Shown one piece after another: positions 53,926 through 61,056 of a stretch of DNA of 64,000 bases; the stretch's first letter is position 1, and each line of letters starts with the position of its first letter. The translations under genes and the position numbers were made by a program. Location: positions 573,610 through 637,609 of the forward strand of contig NZ_JABULH010000001.1 of assembly GCF_013328205.1 (NCBI RefSeq). Reading direction: 5' to 3'. The notes beneath the pieces were generated by a model. That model had not been told where the DNA came from. It was given only the letters and a program-made list of their open reading frames with translations, and searched no databases. Source of the DNA: Sphingomonas hominis (GTDB lineage: Bacteria; Pseudomonadota; Alphaproteobacteria; Sphingomonadales; Sphingomonadaceae).

Positions 53926-55209
53926 TTATGCCGGCTGCCCGGGTAAAAATCGTCCGCTCAGGATGCGGTCGCGCATGACGGGCCAATCGTTTCCAAACTG
54001 CTCCCCCCCTTCATCAATCTGCACGACCTGATCGTCCTTGAAGCTATCGCCGAGAACGACGTCCTCATATTCCGAGATCCGATCCTCCATGATGTTGTAA
54101 AATGAGCGTGCCGCGCCTCGACCACTGGCGGATGTCGTAGGCATAATCACGCCGAGTCTGTTTGACCGCAAACGAACGAGACTACCGACCGGATATACGC
54201 CGATACCGCGCATGAACTTAAGCAGCAGACTTTGGTCGATCATGTCCGGAAGAGAGGCCATCTCTGCGATGGCGTCGGCAGGCGCCTTGCCCTTCTTGTA
54301 AGGACGGTTCGACGTCATCGCATCGTATACGTCGCAGATCACGGCGATGCGGGCGGCAGTCGTAATCTGGTCGCCATGCAAGCCGAAGGGATACCCCGTT
54401 CCATCGAGCCGCTCGTGATGATGCAGACAAACGTCCAACGCGACGGACGGAACCTGCGGATCCGACGCTAGCAACCGGTGCCCCATCTCGGGATGCTGAC
54501 GGATCAAAGCGCGCTCGCCTTCATCGAGCGGCCCTGCCTTGCCGAGAATTGAGGTATCAATCGAGAGCTTGCCGATGTCGTGGAGCATTCCGGCTATCCC
54601 GAGATCGGCGACCTCGCTCGACGTTGCATTGCTGGCGCGCCCAAGCGTGATCATCAACGCGCAGACGGCGATTGAATGCGTGTACGTGTAGCCGTCCTTC
54701 TCCTTCAAGCGCGTCACGCTGGCGAAGGCGGCACCGTTGTGCTCAAGCGCATCAGCAATGTCCTTCACCACTGAGGCGATCTGAGGCATCACCACCGGAT
54801 GGCCACGGCGACAATCGTCGAACACGTCGCCGATGATCTTTGCGGACCTCTTGACCACCGCAGATGCGCGTTTCCTCTCCGCCTGGTCGAAGGCGGGCGG
54901 CGTCGGAAGCCTTCTTGGCAATCGCAGGGCGCTTGATTTCTTCACTTGCAGCGGAGCGGCCGGTCGCCCTGCTGGAGTCTTCGGTCGTACTGAAATGGTG
55001 ACTTTGTGTGACGATTCGTTCGTCAGGGGCGCCGGGCCGCTGCGTGCATCGATGAACAGGTTGGTCCCGCCATTCCTTACTCGCTCGAGATCGGCCGGAG
55101 TTTTGATAACAAAGCGCTCACGCCAGAAGGGGTGGGATAACCAGCCGTCCTCCAGCCCTTCGACAATCATTCCAAGTCTCGCCTGTGCAGGCGTTATACG
55201 GATCAGCAC
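53926..55209 (-). CDS. HD-GYP cyclic-di-GMP phosphodiesterase (DUF3391 N-terminus)
   Basis: 427 residues. The N-terminal ~110 resemble DUF3391 (RITPAQARLGMIVEGLEDGWLSHPFW, then VRNGGTNLFIDARSG). The HD-GYP domain follows at about 165-340: LHDIGKLSID with His210-Asp211, HHERLDGTGYPFGLHGDQI and ICDVYDAMTSNRPY, all metal-binding positions apparently kept. It should hydrolyse cyclic-di-GMP in the cytosol. No membrane helix. It is a host-type gene carried in the prophage accessory block, on the same strand as a GGDEF gene 132 bases upstream. Confidence 0.92.
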   Translation of the reverse strand: MLIRITPAQARLGMIVEGLEDGWLSHPFWRERFVIKTPADLERVRNGGTNLFIDARSGPAPLTNESSHKVTISVRPKTPAGRPAAPLQVKKSSALRLPRRLPTPPAFDQAERKRASAVVKRSAKIIGDVFDDCRRGHPVVMPQIASVVKDIADALEHNGAAFASVTRLKEKDGYTYTHSIAVCALMITLGRASNATSSEVADLGIAGMLHDIGKLSIDTSILGKAGPLDEGERALIRQHPEMGHRLLASDPQVPSVALDVCLHHHERLDGTGYPFGLHGDQITTAARIAVICDVYDAMTSNRPYKKGKAPADAIAEMASLPDMIDQSLLLKFMRGIGVYPVGSLVRLRSNRLGVIMPTTSASGRGAARSFYNIMEDRISEYEDVVLGDSFKDDQVVQIDEGGEQFGNDWPVMRDRILSGRFLPGQPA

Positions 55210-55341
55210 CTTCCGAACTCCGGCACAAGGGCGGACATTCCGGTCCGCCGGAAACGGAGCGCCGCTCCCCGAAATGATGCTGAAGTGAGCCCGCCCGTTA
55301 TCGCACGGTGGCCAAATAAGCAGCGTTCAGTCGCGAGCATG

Positions 55342-56352
55342 TTAACGCGTTCCGGCGACGGCGGCGATGACGCGGTTGCGGCCGCCTCGCTTGGCTTCGT
55401 AGAGCATTCGATCGGCAGCCTCGATAGCCATGTCTTGCTTCGTGCCCCCGAATGGCGCCACGCCGATTGAGATGGTGACGGAGCCGATAAGCTTATCGGT
55501 CTGGCGATCGCGGAACGTGCGGTCCGCTAAATTTGATCGAGCGTGTTCAAGAATTTCAACGGCGTGCGCGACGGTCACACCATCTAGGAATACAAGAAAC
55601 TCCTCGCCGCCCCACCGTGCGAGGGTGTGAGAGCCGAGACTCTGCGACAGGCAAGCCCCGACAGCTTTCAGGACGCGGTCGCCGACGCCGTGTCCGAAGG
55701 TGTCGTTCACCTGCTTGAAGTGATCAACATCGCAAAGCGCGACGCTGCTGTTTCGTGACGATCGGCGAGCCGACATCTCCCTTCGGGCGCCCCGGCGATT
55801 GAGAAGGCCCGTCAGCGCATCGCGATGAGCGTCGTCCCTTGAGATCTCTACCTGCTGGCGCAATTCCTCGATCTCGCTGGAGGCGGCGTTCAGCTGAGTC
55901 TGGATATCATAATTACGCTGAACCATCGCCTTCACGATCTGCTCGACCGAGCTCGGGCCACCGGAAAGCTGGAATAGGCCCGCGGACAGGTCGCGCCCGA
56001 AGTCGGAGGACCGGCTGGCGGCATGTGCTGCGATGTCCGCCAGCCTGAGAGTTTGATGGCGGAGAGCGTCATGCCCTGGTTCAGTGGCAGCAGCACCACC
56101 ATTCGATTTGGCAGCCGCAGTGATGAGATCGACGTCCGCCTGAACGAGGCGGCGGCCTTCCATAAGGATGGCATCAACCGCCATCGCAGGCACGCTGTGC
56201 CGATCTGTCTTGCATCGCCACGCCAGCGCGAAATTGACCGGATTATGGTCGAGTCTCTGCTCGGACAGGAACCGCAGCGCTTCGTATCCCGGTCCCGTGG
56301 CGGCTTCGGCAAGCGAGCCAGCCGGGGAGGTGGATTTTGTTCTTACGACCAT
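55342..56352 (-). CDS. GGDEF diguanylate cyclase without an I-site
   Basis: 336 residues. The first ~165 are helical and of unknown fold (EALRFLSEQRLDHNPVNFALAW), ending in a coiled coil (LNAASSEIEELRQQVEIS). The GGDEF domain follows: RDALTGLLNRRGARREM, VALCDVDHFKQVNDTFGHGVGD, and the active-site GGEEF at residues 248-252. The RxxD inhibitory site normally found just before it is absent (QSLGSHTLARWGGEEF), so product inhibition is not expected. It should make cyclic-di-GMP, opposing the adjacent HD-GYP enzyme. No membrane helix. Confidence 0.92.
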   Translation of the reverse strand: MVVRTKSTSPAGSLAEAATGPGYEALRFLSEQRLDHNPVNFALAWRCKTDRHSVPAMAVDAILMEGRRLVQADVDLITAAAKSNGGAAATEPGHDALRHQTLRLADIAAHAASRSSDFGRDLSAGLFQLSGGPSSVEQIVKAMVQRNYDIQTQLNAASSEIEELRQQVEISRDDAHRDALTGLLNRRGARREMSARRSSRNSSVALCDVDHFKQVNDTFGHGVGDRVLKAVGACLSQSLGSHTLARWGGEEFLVFLDGVTVAHAVEILEHARSNLADRTFRDRQTDKLIGSVTISIGVAPFGGTKQDMAIEAADRMLYEAKRGGRNRVIAAVAGTR

Positions 56353-56548
56353 CGCGACAACTCAATGACTTACGCAGAGTCGTAAGATCGACTGGTGAAC
56401 AAAAGGTGGAAGGCCATAGCGTCATGACGCTGAGCTCGTATGGAAGCCGGAACGTTGGACGAGGCGTGTGCGAGGCGTTCGAGGATAAATGCCGCGGCCG
56501 GGAGTGCGTATGGTCTCTAAGCGAATGATGTTAGTACGTTGATGTGAA

Positions 56549-56592
56549 CGAACGTCCGAAGTTCGCGTGGTAGATGTGAACGTTTGTTCGCA
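56549..56592. promoter_or_regulatory. Two GAAC...GTTC inverted repeats upstream of the GGDEF gene
   Basis: CGAAC-GTCCGAA-GTTCG at 56549-56565 and TGTGAAC-GTTT-GTTCGCA at 56575-56592, each preceded by gatgtgaacg-like sequence. They lie in the 320-base gene-free interval between the GGDEF start (56352) and the plus-strand small genes (56674 on). The half-site GAAC/GTTC also occurs in alphaproteobacterial LexA boxes, but the spacing differs. A shared operator for both directions is possible. Confidence 0.45.
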
Positions 56593-56673
56593 TGAAATGG
56601 GCGAAAATAGACATCGAGCATGAACTAGACAGGCAAGCCAAGCCACTTAGCTAAAGGTTGTGCCGTATCCAAA

Positions 56674-56835
56674 ATGCGGGACGAAAACCGCGTGCTGCTG
56701 CCCATTACCGAAGCTGGGCATGTCTGGTATCACGCACCCCGAAACGAAAAAGAAGGCGGGCAAATCATAAGCTTCTGCACTTCCTGCAGCAGTCCCGCCG
56801 TCCTAGCCTCCGTCCCGAGGAGACCGGTGTCGTGA
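56674..56835 (+). CDS. Small CxxC protein
   Basis: 53 residues: MRDENRVLLPITEAGHVWYH, APRNEKEGGQIISF, CTSCSSPAVLASVPRRPVS. One Cys pair could bind metal as a half-site. Its stop overlaps the GTG start of the DUF4177-like gene (GTGA), supporting expression. The DNA 56690-56724 is about 86% identical to 58966-59000 and 56729-56748 is identical to 52328-52347, so the gene may be a recombinant patchwork. Confidence 0.45.
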   Translation: MRDENRVLLPITEAGHVWYHAPRNEKEGGQIISFCTSCSSPAVLASVPRRPVS

Positions 56836-57023
56836 AAGAATACAAAGTGATGTCGCAGAAAGACAAATGGTTTAGCCGCAAGTTTGACCCAGAGGCGCTC
56901 GAACAGGGATTAAACGCTTATGCGGCTCAAGGCTGGGAGGTCATCAGCGTGGCAACGGCCTCAATCCCAGGGCTGGGGGGCAACCGAGAGGAGATGATTG
57001 TTGTCCTTGAGCGTGAAAAATAA
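56832..57023 (+). CDS. DUF4177-like small protein
   Basis: 63 residues: KEYKVMSQKDKWFSRKFDPE, LEQGLNAYAAQGWEVISVAT, EEMIVVLEREK. This is the pattern of small DUF4177 proteins (a beta-alpha-beta unit with the QGWE motif), function unknown. The GTG start has a GAGGAGA region upstream. Its stop overlaps the next ATG. Confidence 0.7.
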   Translation: MKEYKVMSQKDKWFSRKFDPEALEQGLNAYAAQGWEVISVATASIPGLGGNREEMIVVLEREK

Positions 57024-57325
57024 TGCGCGCCGTAGAGTACAAAGGCATCCTCTTCATCGAGGGGCACCCGGGCGGCGCGCAGGTGATCCAGCAATTGGAT
57101 ACCAAGATTGACGGATGGTTTTCTTCAAGCCAGCTAAAGAGCCTAGATCATATCAAAGACATCATGGTGGATCAGGCAAAAGCGCACGCGGGAAATGCCA
57201 TTATCGACTTTAAGTATGGTCAGAAAAGCACGTTCTGGCGAAGCTTGTTCAGCGTAGACGATGTCTATTGGTACGCCACTGGCTCGATAGCTAGGGTCGA
57301 TCCTGCAAGTGTGTCAGTGAAATGA
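57023..57325 (+). CDS. Hypothetical protein coupled to the DUF4177-like gene
   Basis: 100 residues: EYKGILFIEGHPGGAQVIQQ, LKSLDHIKDIMVDQAKAHAGNAIIDFKYGQKSTFW, DVYWYATGSIARVDP. The alternation of strands and one long helix recalls YbjQ-like small proteins, but I do not claim membership. Starts with TAATG overlap, so it forms an operon with the gene before it. Confidence 0.65.
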   Translation: MRAVEYKGILFIEGHPGGAQVIQQLDTKIDGWFSSSQLKSLDHIKDIMVDQAKAHAGNAIIDFKYGQKSTFWRSLFSVDDVYWYATGSIARVDPASVSVK

Positions 57326-57334
57326 CGTAAAAAC

Positions 57335-57408
57335 AAGAAGAGCCGCGACCTTGCTGGGCACGGCTCTTCGATCTGCGGATATGGGAACCTGAAACCGGGC
57401 GGCGCGTC
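57335..57408 (+). repeat. Imperfect direct repeat, right copy, with terminator-like hairpin
   Basis: Matches 53272-53346 at about three quarters of positions. AAGAGCCG (57338 onward) pairs perfectly with CGGCTCTT across a 15-base loop. The hairpin lies about 12 bases after the stop at 57325 and could end that transcript, although no T run follows. Confidence 0.6.
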
Positions 57409-57435
57409 AAGCGACAACACACTCAGTCACGCCGC

Positions 57436-58500
57436 TTACCCATAATTCGACAATCGCGCGCCGACTGGGAGAGCTTTCTTGAAACGGTCCCACTCCACCT
57501 CCGCGTGTCGCATCGCCTGATCTTTGAGGAAGTCTCGGTAGCCTGGGAACACCGCATACTCATTGGTTTCGAGCAGCGCGTCGAGCTTCGCGGCCAATTC
57601 GTTCATCGTCATTGACTTGCCACGGATCGCCTTGCTCTCGGCGTAGAGCAGGAACTGCTCGCACAAGATGTGGAGGATATAGACCTCCTCGCGTGCCAGG
57701 TAGTTCTTGGCGATTTTGGACTCGGCCTTGGTCGGCCGTTCCGACTTCGTCGCCATGATGCCCATGTTGTGCTTCGCCGCGTCGGCCCGATCGAGGATCA
57801 GCTGCGACGCCGTCTTGCCCGTGATGGCGTACAGGAACTTGTCCTGCAGCTTGGCATAGAAGGAGCGTACCGCTGGGGCGTCTTTGTCGTAATCGGTTGA
57901 CGCGAGCTTGAAGCAGTCGCGCACTGCCTCGTAGATCGAGATTTCTTCGGATCGGAGCGCCCGAACCTCCGCCGCCAGCTTCCGCAATGCGGTCGGGTCA
58001 GCCCCAAGGCGCCCACTGTTAAGCGCATAGCCGTCAGCGATGTATCGCTTCAGGACGCTGTTGGCCCACTTACGAAAGTCCGCGGCTTTAGAGCCATTCA
58101 CGCGGTAGCCCACGGTGAGGATCACATCCAAATTGTAGTGATCCGTTTCGCGGCTAACCGACCGGCCACCCTCAATTCGAACTCTTTCCATTTTGGAAAC
58201 AGTTGCCGCCTGATCGAGTTCGCCGGAGTCGTAGATGGCGCTCACGTGCTTCGATATCGCCGGCACCTGCACGCCAAAAAGCTCGGCCATCTGCTTCTGA
58301 GTGGCCCACACCGTGTCTTTCGACCAATCGACGTTGAAGTCGATGGCCGATGGCCCCTCATCGAATCTCATCAGCTCCATCTCAATCTGGCGAGACGCCT
58401 CCTGCGCGGCTGCCGCCGCTCGCCGGTTGCGCTGCAGGAATTTGTCGATGTCGACCGCACCTTGCGGTTCACGATTTACATTCTGGGTCAAGGCACACAC
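57436..58500 (-). CDS. Virulence-protein RhuM family protein
   Basis: 354 residues with the RhuM layout: a winged-helix-like opening (KDTVWATQKQMAELFGVQVPAISKHVSAIYDSGEL), the family block DHYNLDVILTVGYRVNGSKAADFRKWANSVLKRYI, and a C-terminal region resembling Fic-partner or toxin-associated proteins (FYAKLQDKFLYAITGKTASQLILDRAD). RhuM was named from a Salmonella pathogenicity island; the biochemical role is unknown. The GTG at 58500 lacks a good ribosome site, so the true start could be further in. A stand-alone accessory gene. Confidence 0.85.
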   Translation of the reverse strand: MCALTQNVNREPQGAVDIDKFLQRNRRAAAAAQEASRQIEMELMRFDEGPSAIDFNVDWSKDTVWATQKQMAELFGVQVPAISKHVSAIYDSGELDQAATVSKMERVRIEGGRSVSRETDHYNLDVILTVGYRVNGSKAADFRKWANSVLKRYIADGYALNSGRLGADPTALRKLAAEVRALRSEEISIYEAVRDCFKLASTDYDKDAPAVRSFYAKLQDKFLYAITGKTASQLILDRADAAKHNMGIMATKSERPTKAESKIAKNYLAREEVYILHILCEQFLLYAESKAIRGKSMTMNELAAKLDALLETNEYAVFPGYRDFLKDQAMRHAEVEWDRFKKALPVGARLSNYG

Positions 58501-58901
58501 CTGTAGATTGACCCGAGTTTTCGTTGACGCAGCTACGCGGAGTCCTTACATGTCTTCCGCACCATAGCGACGCCCTCCTCGGGTGTTGATGGGCGGAGGC
58601 AGCGCCGAAGTTGTCCAGACTATGCTGGCGCTGCCCCCGATCCCGGTAGGACTAAGCCACCGGAACGACCCATCTTTACTAAATCGTTACCACCCGAGCA
58701 AGCGGGTGATGTTCAGCGGCTCGCCGGAAAACTGCGATTGTCGCAACTGTCAACGACATTCACACCGGAAAGGTCGGTTCGACGCGTGGATTTCTGCGGG
58801 TCTTGGCAATAACAAGCGAAAAGGGTCGTGCGAAAAATTTATTCGCCACGCAATAAGCCCATGGTCACTTTTCGTTCTTCAAGGCCGACTCGCGTTCAAT
58901 C
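58501..58901. other. Interval without a supportable gene
   Basis: About 400 bases between the RhuM-family start and the 3' end of the next minus-strand gene. Open frames exist but are not protein-like. It presumably contains the RhuM-family promoter, since that gene reads away from it. I see no clear repeat or hairpin. Confidence 0.5.
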
Positions 58902-59540
58902 TCATGCGATCTTCAGCCAAGCAGCTAGCGATTGAGCCGCTGAGACGATTCGGGCTGCGAAGCGAGCGCGCTGCTGCCCATTATGGAAGGTTGGCATGTC
59001 GTCGGCTACCACCACGCGGTCGAACAGCGGCAGCATGCGAGCCGGGATGATTCCACGCGCGTCGCGCAGCTTGCGGCGAGCATCCCACTGATGGCGGTTG
59101 CGCGGTTGCCCGTAGCTCTCGCTACCGCATCCGCCCACGCCATCACCATAGGCGGCGACCACCCGCGGTGCGCTCATCGCCTCGGCATGCAGTCGCATGT
59201 ACCAGTCGCAGGCGTACCACTGCGGGTAGGTGAGCTGACCGCGCTTGTGCATCCGGTCGATCGCGCTGTCAGCGAACCGGCGAGTCAGCTTGGCGCGCTC
59301 ACCAGCCCGGTCGATGATCGCATCGACGATCTGGTGATCGCCGGCAGCGTGCGCGATCCGTTCGGGCGTCGCATCGACATGCTTTTGGACCGCTTGGCGC
59401 GCAGGCTTGGTCCTGACCTCCTTTGGTCGCTGTGAGCGGGCAGGGCCAGCTTGGCCCCGCAGCCCAGCGGCTATTGCCGTTCCTGCCCACGACGCGCGAT
59501 CCGCCGAGCTGCGCGCTGTTGCCTTGTTCCCCCGGCCCAT
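58902..59540 (-). CDS. Hypothetical phage protein of the replication/late junction
   Basis: 212 residues with a basic N-terminus (GRGNKATARSSADRASWAG), a helical middle (LTRRFADSAIDRMHKRGQLTYPQWYACDWYMRLHAEA) and a coherent end (PLFDRVVVADDMPTFHNGQQ, RARFAARIVSAAQSLAAWL). ATG 59540 has GGAG nine bases upstream. It is on the same strand as the replication genes. The aromatic-rich middle suggests a folded DNA- or protein-binding domain; no family is recognised. Confidence 0.65.
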   Translation of the reverse strand: MGRGNKATARSSADRASWAGTAIAAGLRGQAGPARSQRPKEVRTKPARQAVQKHVDATPERIAHAAGDHQIVDAIIDRAGERAKLTRRFADSAIDRMHKRGQLTYPQWYACDWYMRLHAEAMSAPRVVAAYGDGVGGCGSESYGQPRNRHQWDARRKLRDARGIIPARMLPLFDRVVVADDMPTFHNGQQRARFAARIVSAAQSLAAWLKIA

Positions 59541-59656
59541 CTCGTAATCTCCAACGTAAGCGACACAAAGCATTGTGAATTTGGCTAACCTGCGTGAGTG
59601 CGTGCGCCCGTTCGTCGAGCCAGCCCGTTGCCTTTGCGGCAGCAGAGGAAATCGAC

Positions 59657-59863
59657 ATGGCCGACGATCAGGCAAACGCGAGCGAAGGCTCGGATCCCAG
59701 CAGCGACATCAGGGCGTCCAATCCAGGCGGCACGACGACCGAGGACATCACCAAGGGTCGGTCTGGCAGCGACGACCAGCCGGGCGATGATGAGCCTCAC
59801 AAAGTCGAGAACGCAGCGAAAGCCGGTCGTGATGACCTCGACACGGACGCAGGTGAAGAGTGA
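59657..59863 (+). CDS. Small acidic hydrophilic protein
   Basis: 68 residues rich in Asp, Glu, Gly and Ser (ADDQANASEGSDPSSDIR, DDQPGDDEPHKVENAAKAG), likely disordered. AGAGGAAA lies 8 bases upstream of the ATG. It forms a pair with the next gene, against the direction of the replication block. Confidence 0.6.
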   Translation: MADDQANASEGSDPSSDIRASNPGGTTTEDITKGRSGSDDQPGDDEPHKVENAAKAGRDDLDTDAGEE

Positions 59864-59888
59864 CCGCCACGCACCAGGAGCGCTGTTG

Positions 59889-60077
59889 ATGAACCCCGAC
59901 AACAACAAGGAGGGTAGCGGCTCGAAGCCGAGCGCTGACTTCCAGGTACACACCGCAGACGAGGCACCGCTTGACCGGCGGACACCCGAAGATGGCCAAT
60001 CGGACGAGCAGACCGGTAATCCCGGCCGCGACTTGTCACATGACGAATTCAAGGGCGACGAGCGGGCCAAGGAGTAA
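59889..60077 (+). CDS. Small hydrophilic protein
   Basis: 62 residues: MNPDNNKEGSGSKPSADFQV, RRTPEDGQSDEQTGNPGRDL, HDEFKGDERAKE. AGGAG precedes the start. Composition is like its neighbour and the 45-residue protein at 52.8 kb. It ends 5 bases before the convergent DUF1376-like gene stop. Confidence 0.6.
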   Translation: MNPDNNKEGSGSKPSADFQVHTADEAPLDRRTPEDGQSDEQTGNPGRDLSHDEFKGDERAKE

Positions 60078-60081
60078 CCGC

Positions 60082-61056
60082 TCACGCCGCTGCCGGCTCG
60101 GGTAGGCAGAATGCGCCGTTCTGCATCCGCGCCACGACCTCCGGCGGCGGTCCGTCCAGCTGGCGGTAGCGCTCGGCACGGGCACGGCTCAGCGCTCGAG
60201 CCTCGTCCTCGACAGCGGCGCGGTCTCGTAGCCGTTTCTCAATCCACGAGATCGGCTCAGCCCTGCCCACAGCGGAGATCAGCGCTTCCCGAACCGGGCC
60301 GTCGCCGTGGGTCTTCGCCCATTTGGCAACCATCGAGCGGGCCGACGTGGTGGACTTGCCGGCAGCGGTGAGGAGCTTCACGCCCTCGTCGAACACCAGC
60401 TTGCTCAAATCCGGCGGATCGTCAGCCGGAGCGTTAGCTACGGTAACTAACGTCCCGTCCCGTCCCGTCTTAGCCGTGACTGTCCGCGTGACAGGTGGCG
60501 TGACATCCGGTGGACAATCTTCGGACTGCGGTAGGACATTTGCAGCCACCTCCGTGACGTGCCGAGTGACGAGGTCACGCAGTTCCTTGGTCTTGATGTT
60601 CCAGTTTGGCGTGACGCCGACCGCTGCCAGCTTCTCGAACATCCGTGAACGATCCGCGCGCTCACGAGCCTTACGGTCAGCGTCGGCGCTGCGGGCGGTT
60701 CGGTCCTGCTGGCGTTTGTCCCAGGCAACGAGTGCCTGCTGCGCAAGCACAGGATGGTAGAGACGACCATCGCTGCACTTCACAAAGCCGTGCAGCGCGC
60801 GCTCGCGCATCTTCTTCCATGCCTTCACGTCTCGGCCGAGATCGGCGAGGCGGCAGAGCGCAGCATCGTCGTCTGGCAGCGAGGCAGCGGGGCACTGCGT
60901 CCACGCCGCCCACCAGAGTGTTAGACCGGCACGCCACTCGCTGTCGCTCGCCATCGCATCGAACTCGCTGCCGAACAGGCGTTGACCGAGTAGCGGCATG
61001 TATTCGAGCCCGCGCAGGTCGCATTCGGGCGGTGTAAGAGGATCGGGATAGCTCAC
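60082..61056 (-). CDS. DUF1376-like phage replication protein
   Basis: 324 residues. The N-terminal region has the DUF1376 pattern (YMPLLGQRLFGSEFDAMASD, WWAAWTQCPAASLPDDDAALCRLADL, MRERALHGFVKCSDGRLYHP). A charged helix, a Pro/Thr-rich linker and a C-terminal helical segment (ARSMVAKWAKTHGDGPVREALISAV) follow. Such proteins sit next to phage helicases and may bind the origin or load helicase. The GTG at 61056 overlaps the helicase stop (GTGA). Confidence 0.78.
   Translation of the reverse strand: MSYPDPLTPPECDLRGLEYMPLLGQRLFGSEFDAMASDSEWRAGLTLWWAAWTQCPAASLPDDDAALCRLADLGRDVKAWKKMRERALHGFVKCSDGRLYHPVLAQQALVAWDKRQQDRTARSADADRKARERADRSRMFEKLAAVGVTPNWNIKTKELRDLVTRHVTEVAANVLPQSEDCPPDVTPPVTRTVTAKTGRDGTLVTVANAPADDPPDLSKLVFDEGVKLLTAAGKSTTSARSMVAKWAKTHGDGPVREALISAVGRAEPISWIEKRLRDRAAVEDEARALSRARAERYRQLDGPPPEVVARMQNGAFCLPEPAAA

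Noticed and set aside
53272-57408. Transposon flanked by its own terminal repeats
   Set aside because: The flanking repeats are direct, imperfect and hairpin-forming, and no transposase is present, so they may be terminators rather than insertion ends.
58583-59050. 155-codon plus-strand frame
   Set aside because: Unconvincing composition, overlaps the 3' end of the better-supported minus-strand gene, and has no ribosome site.
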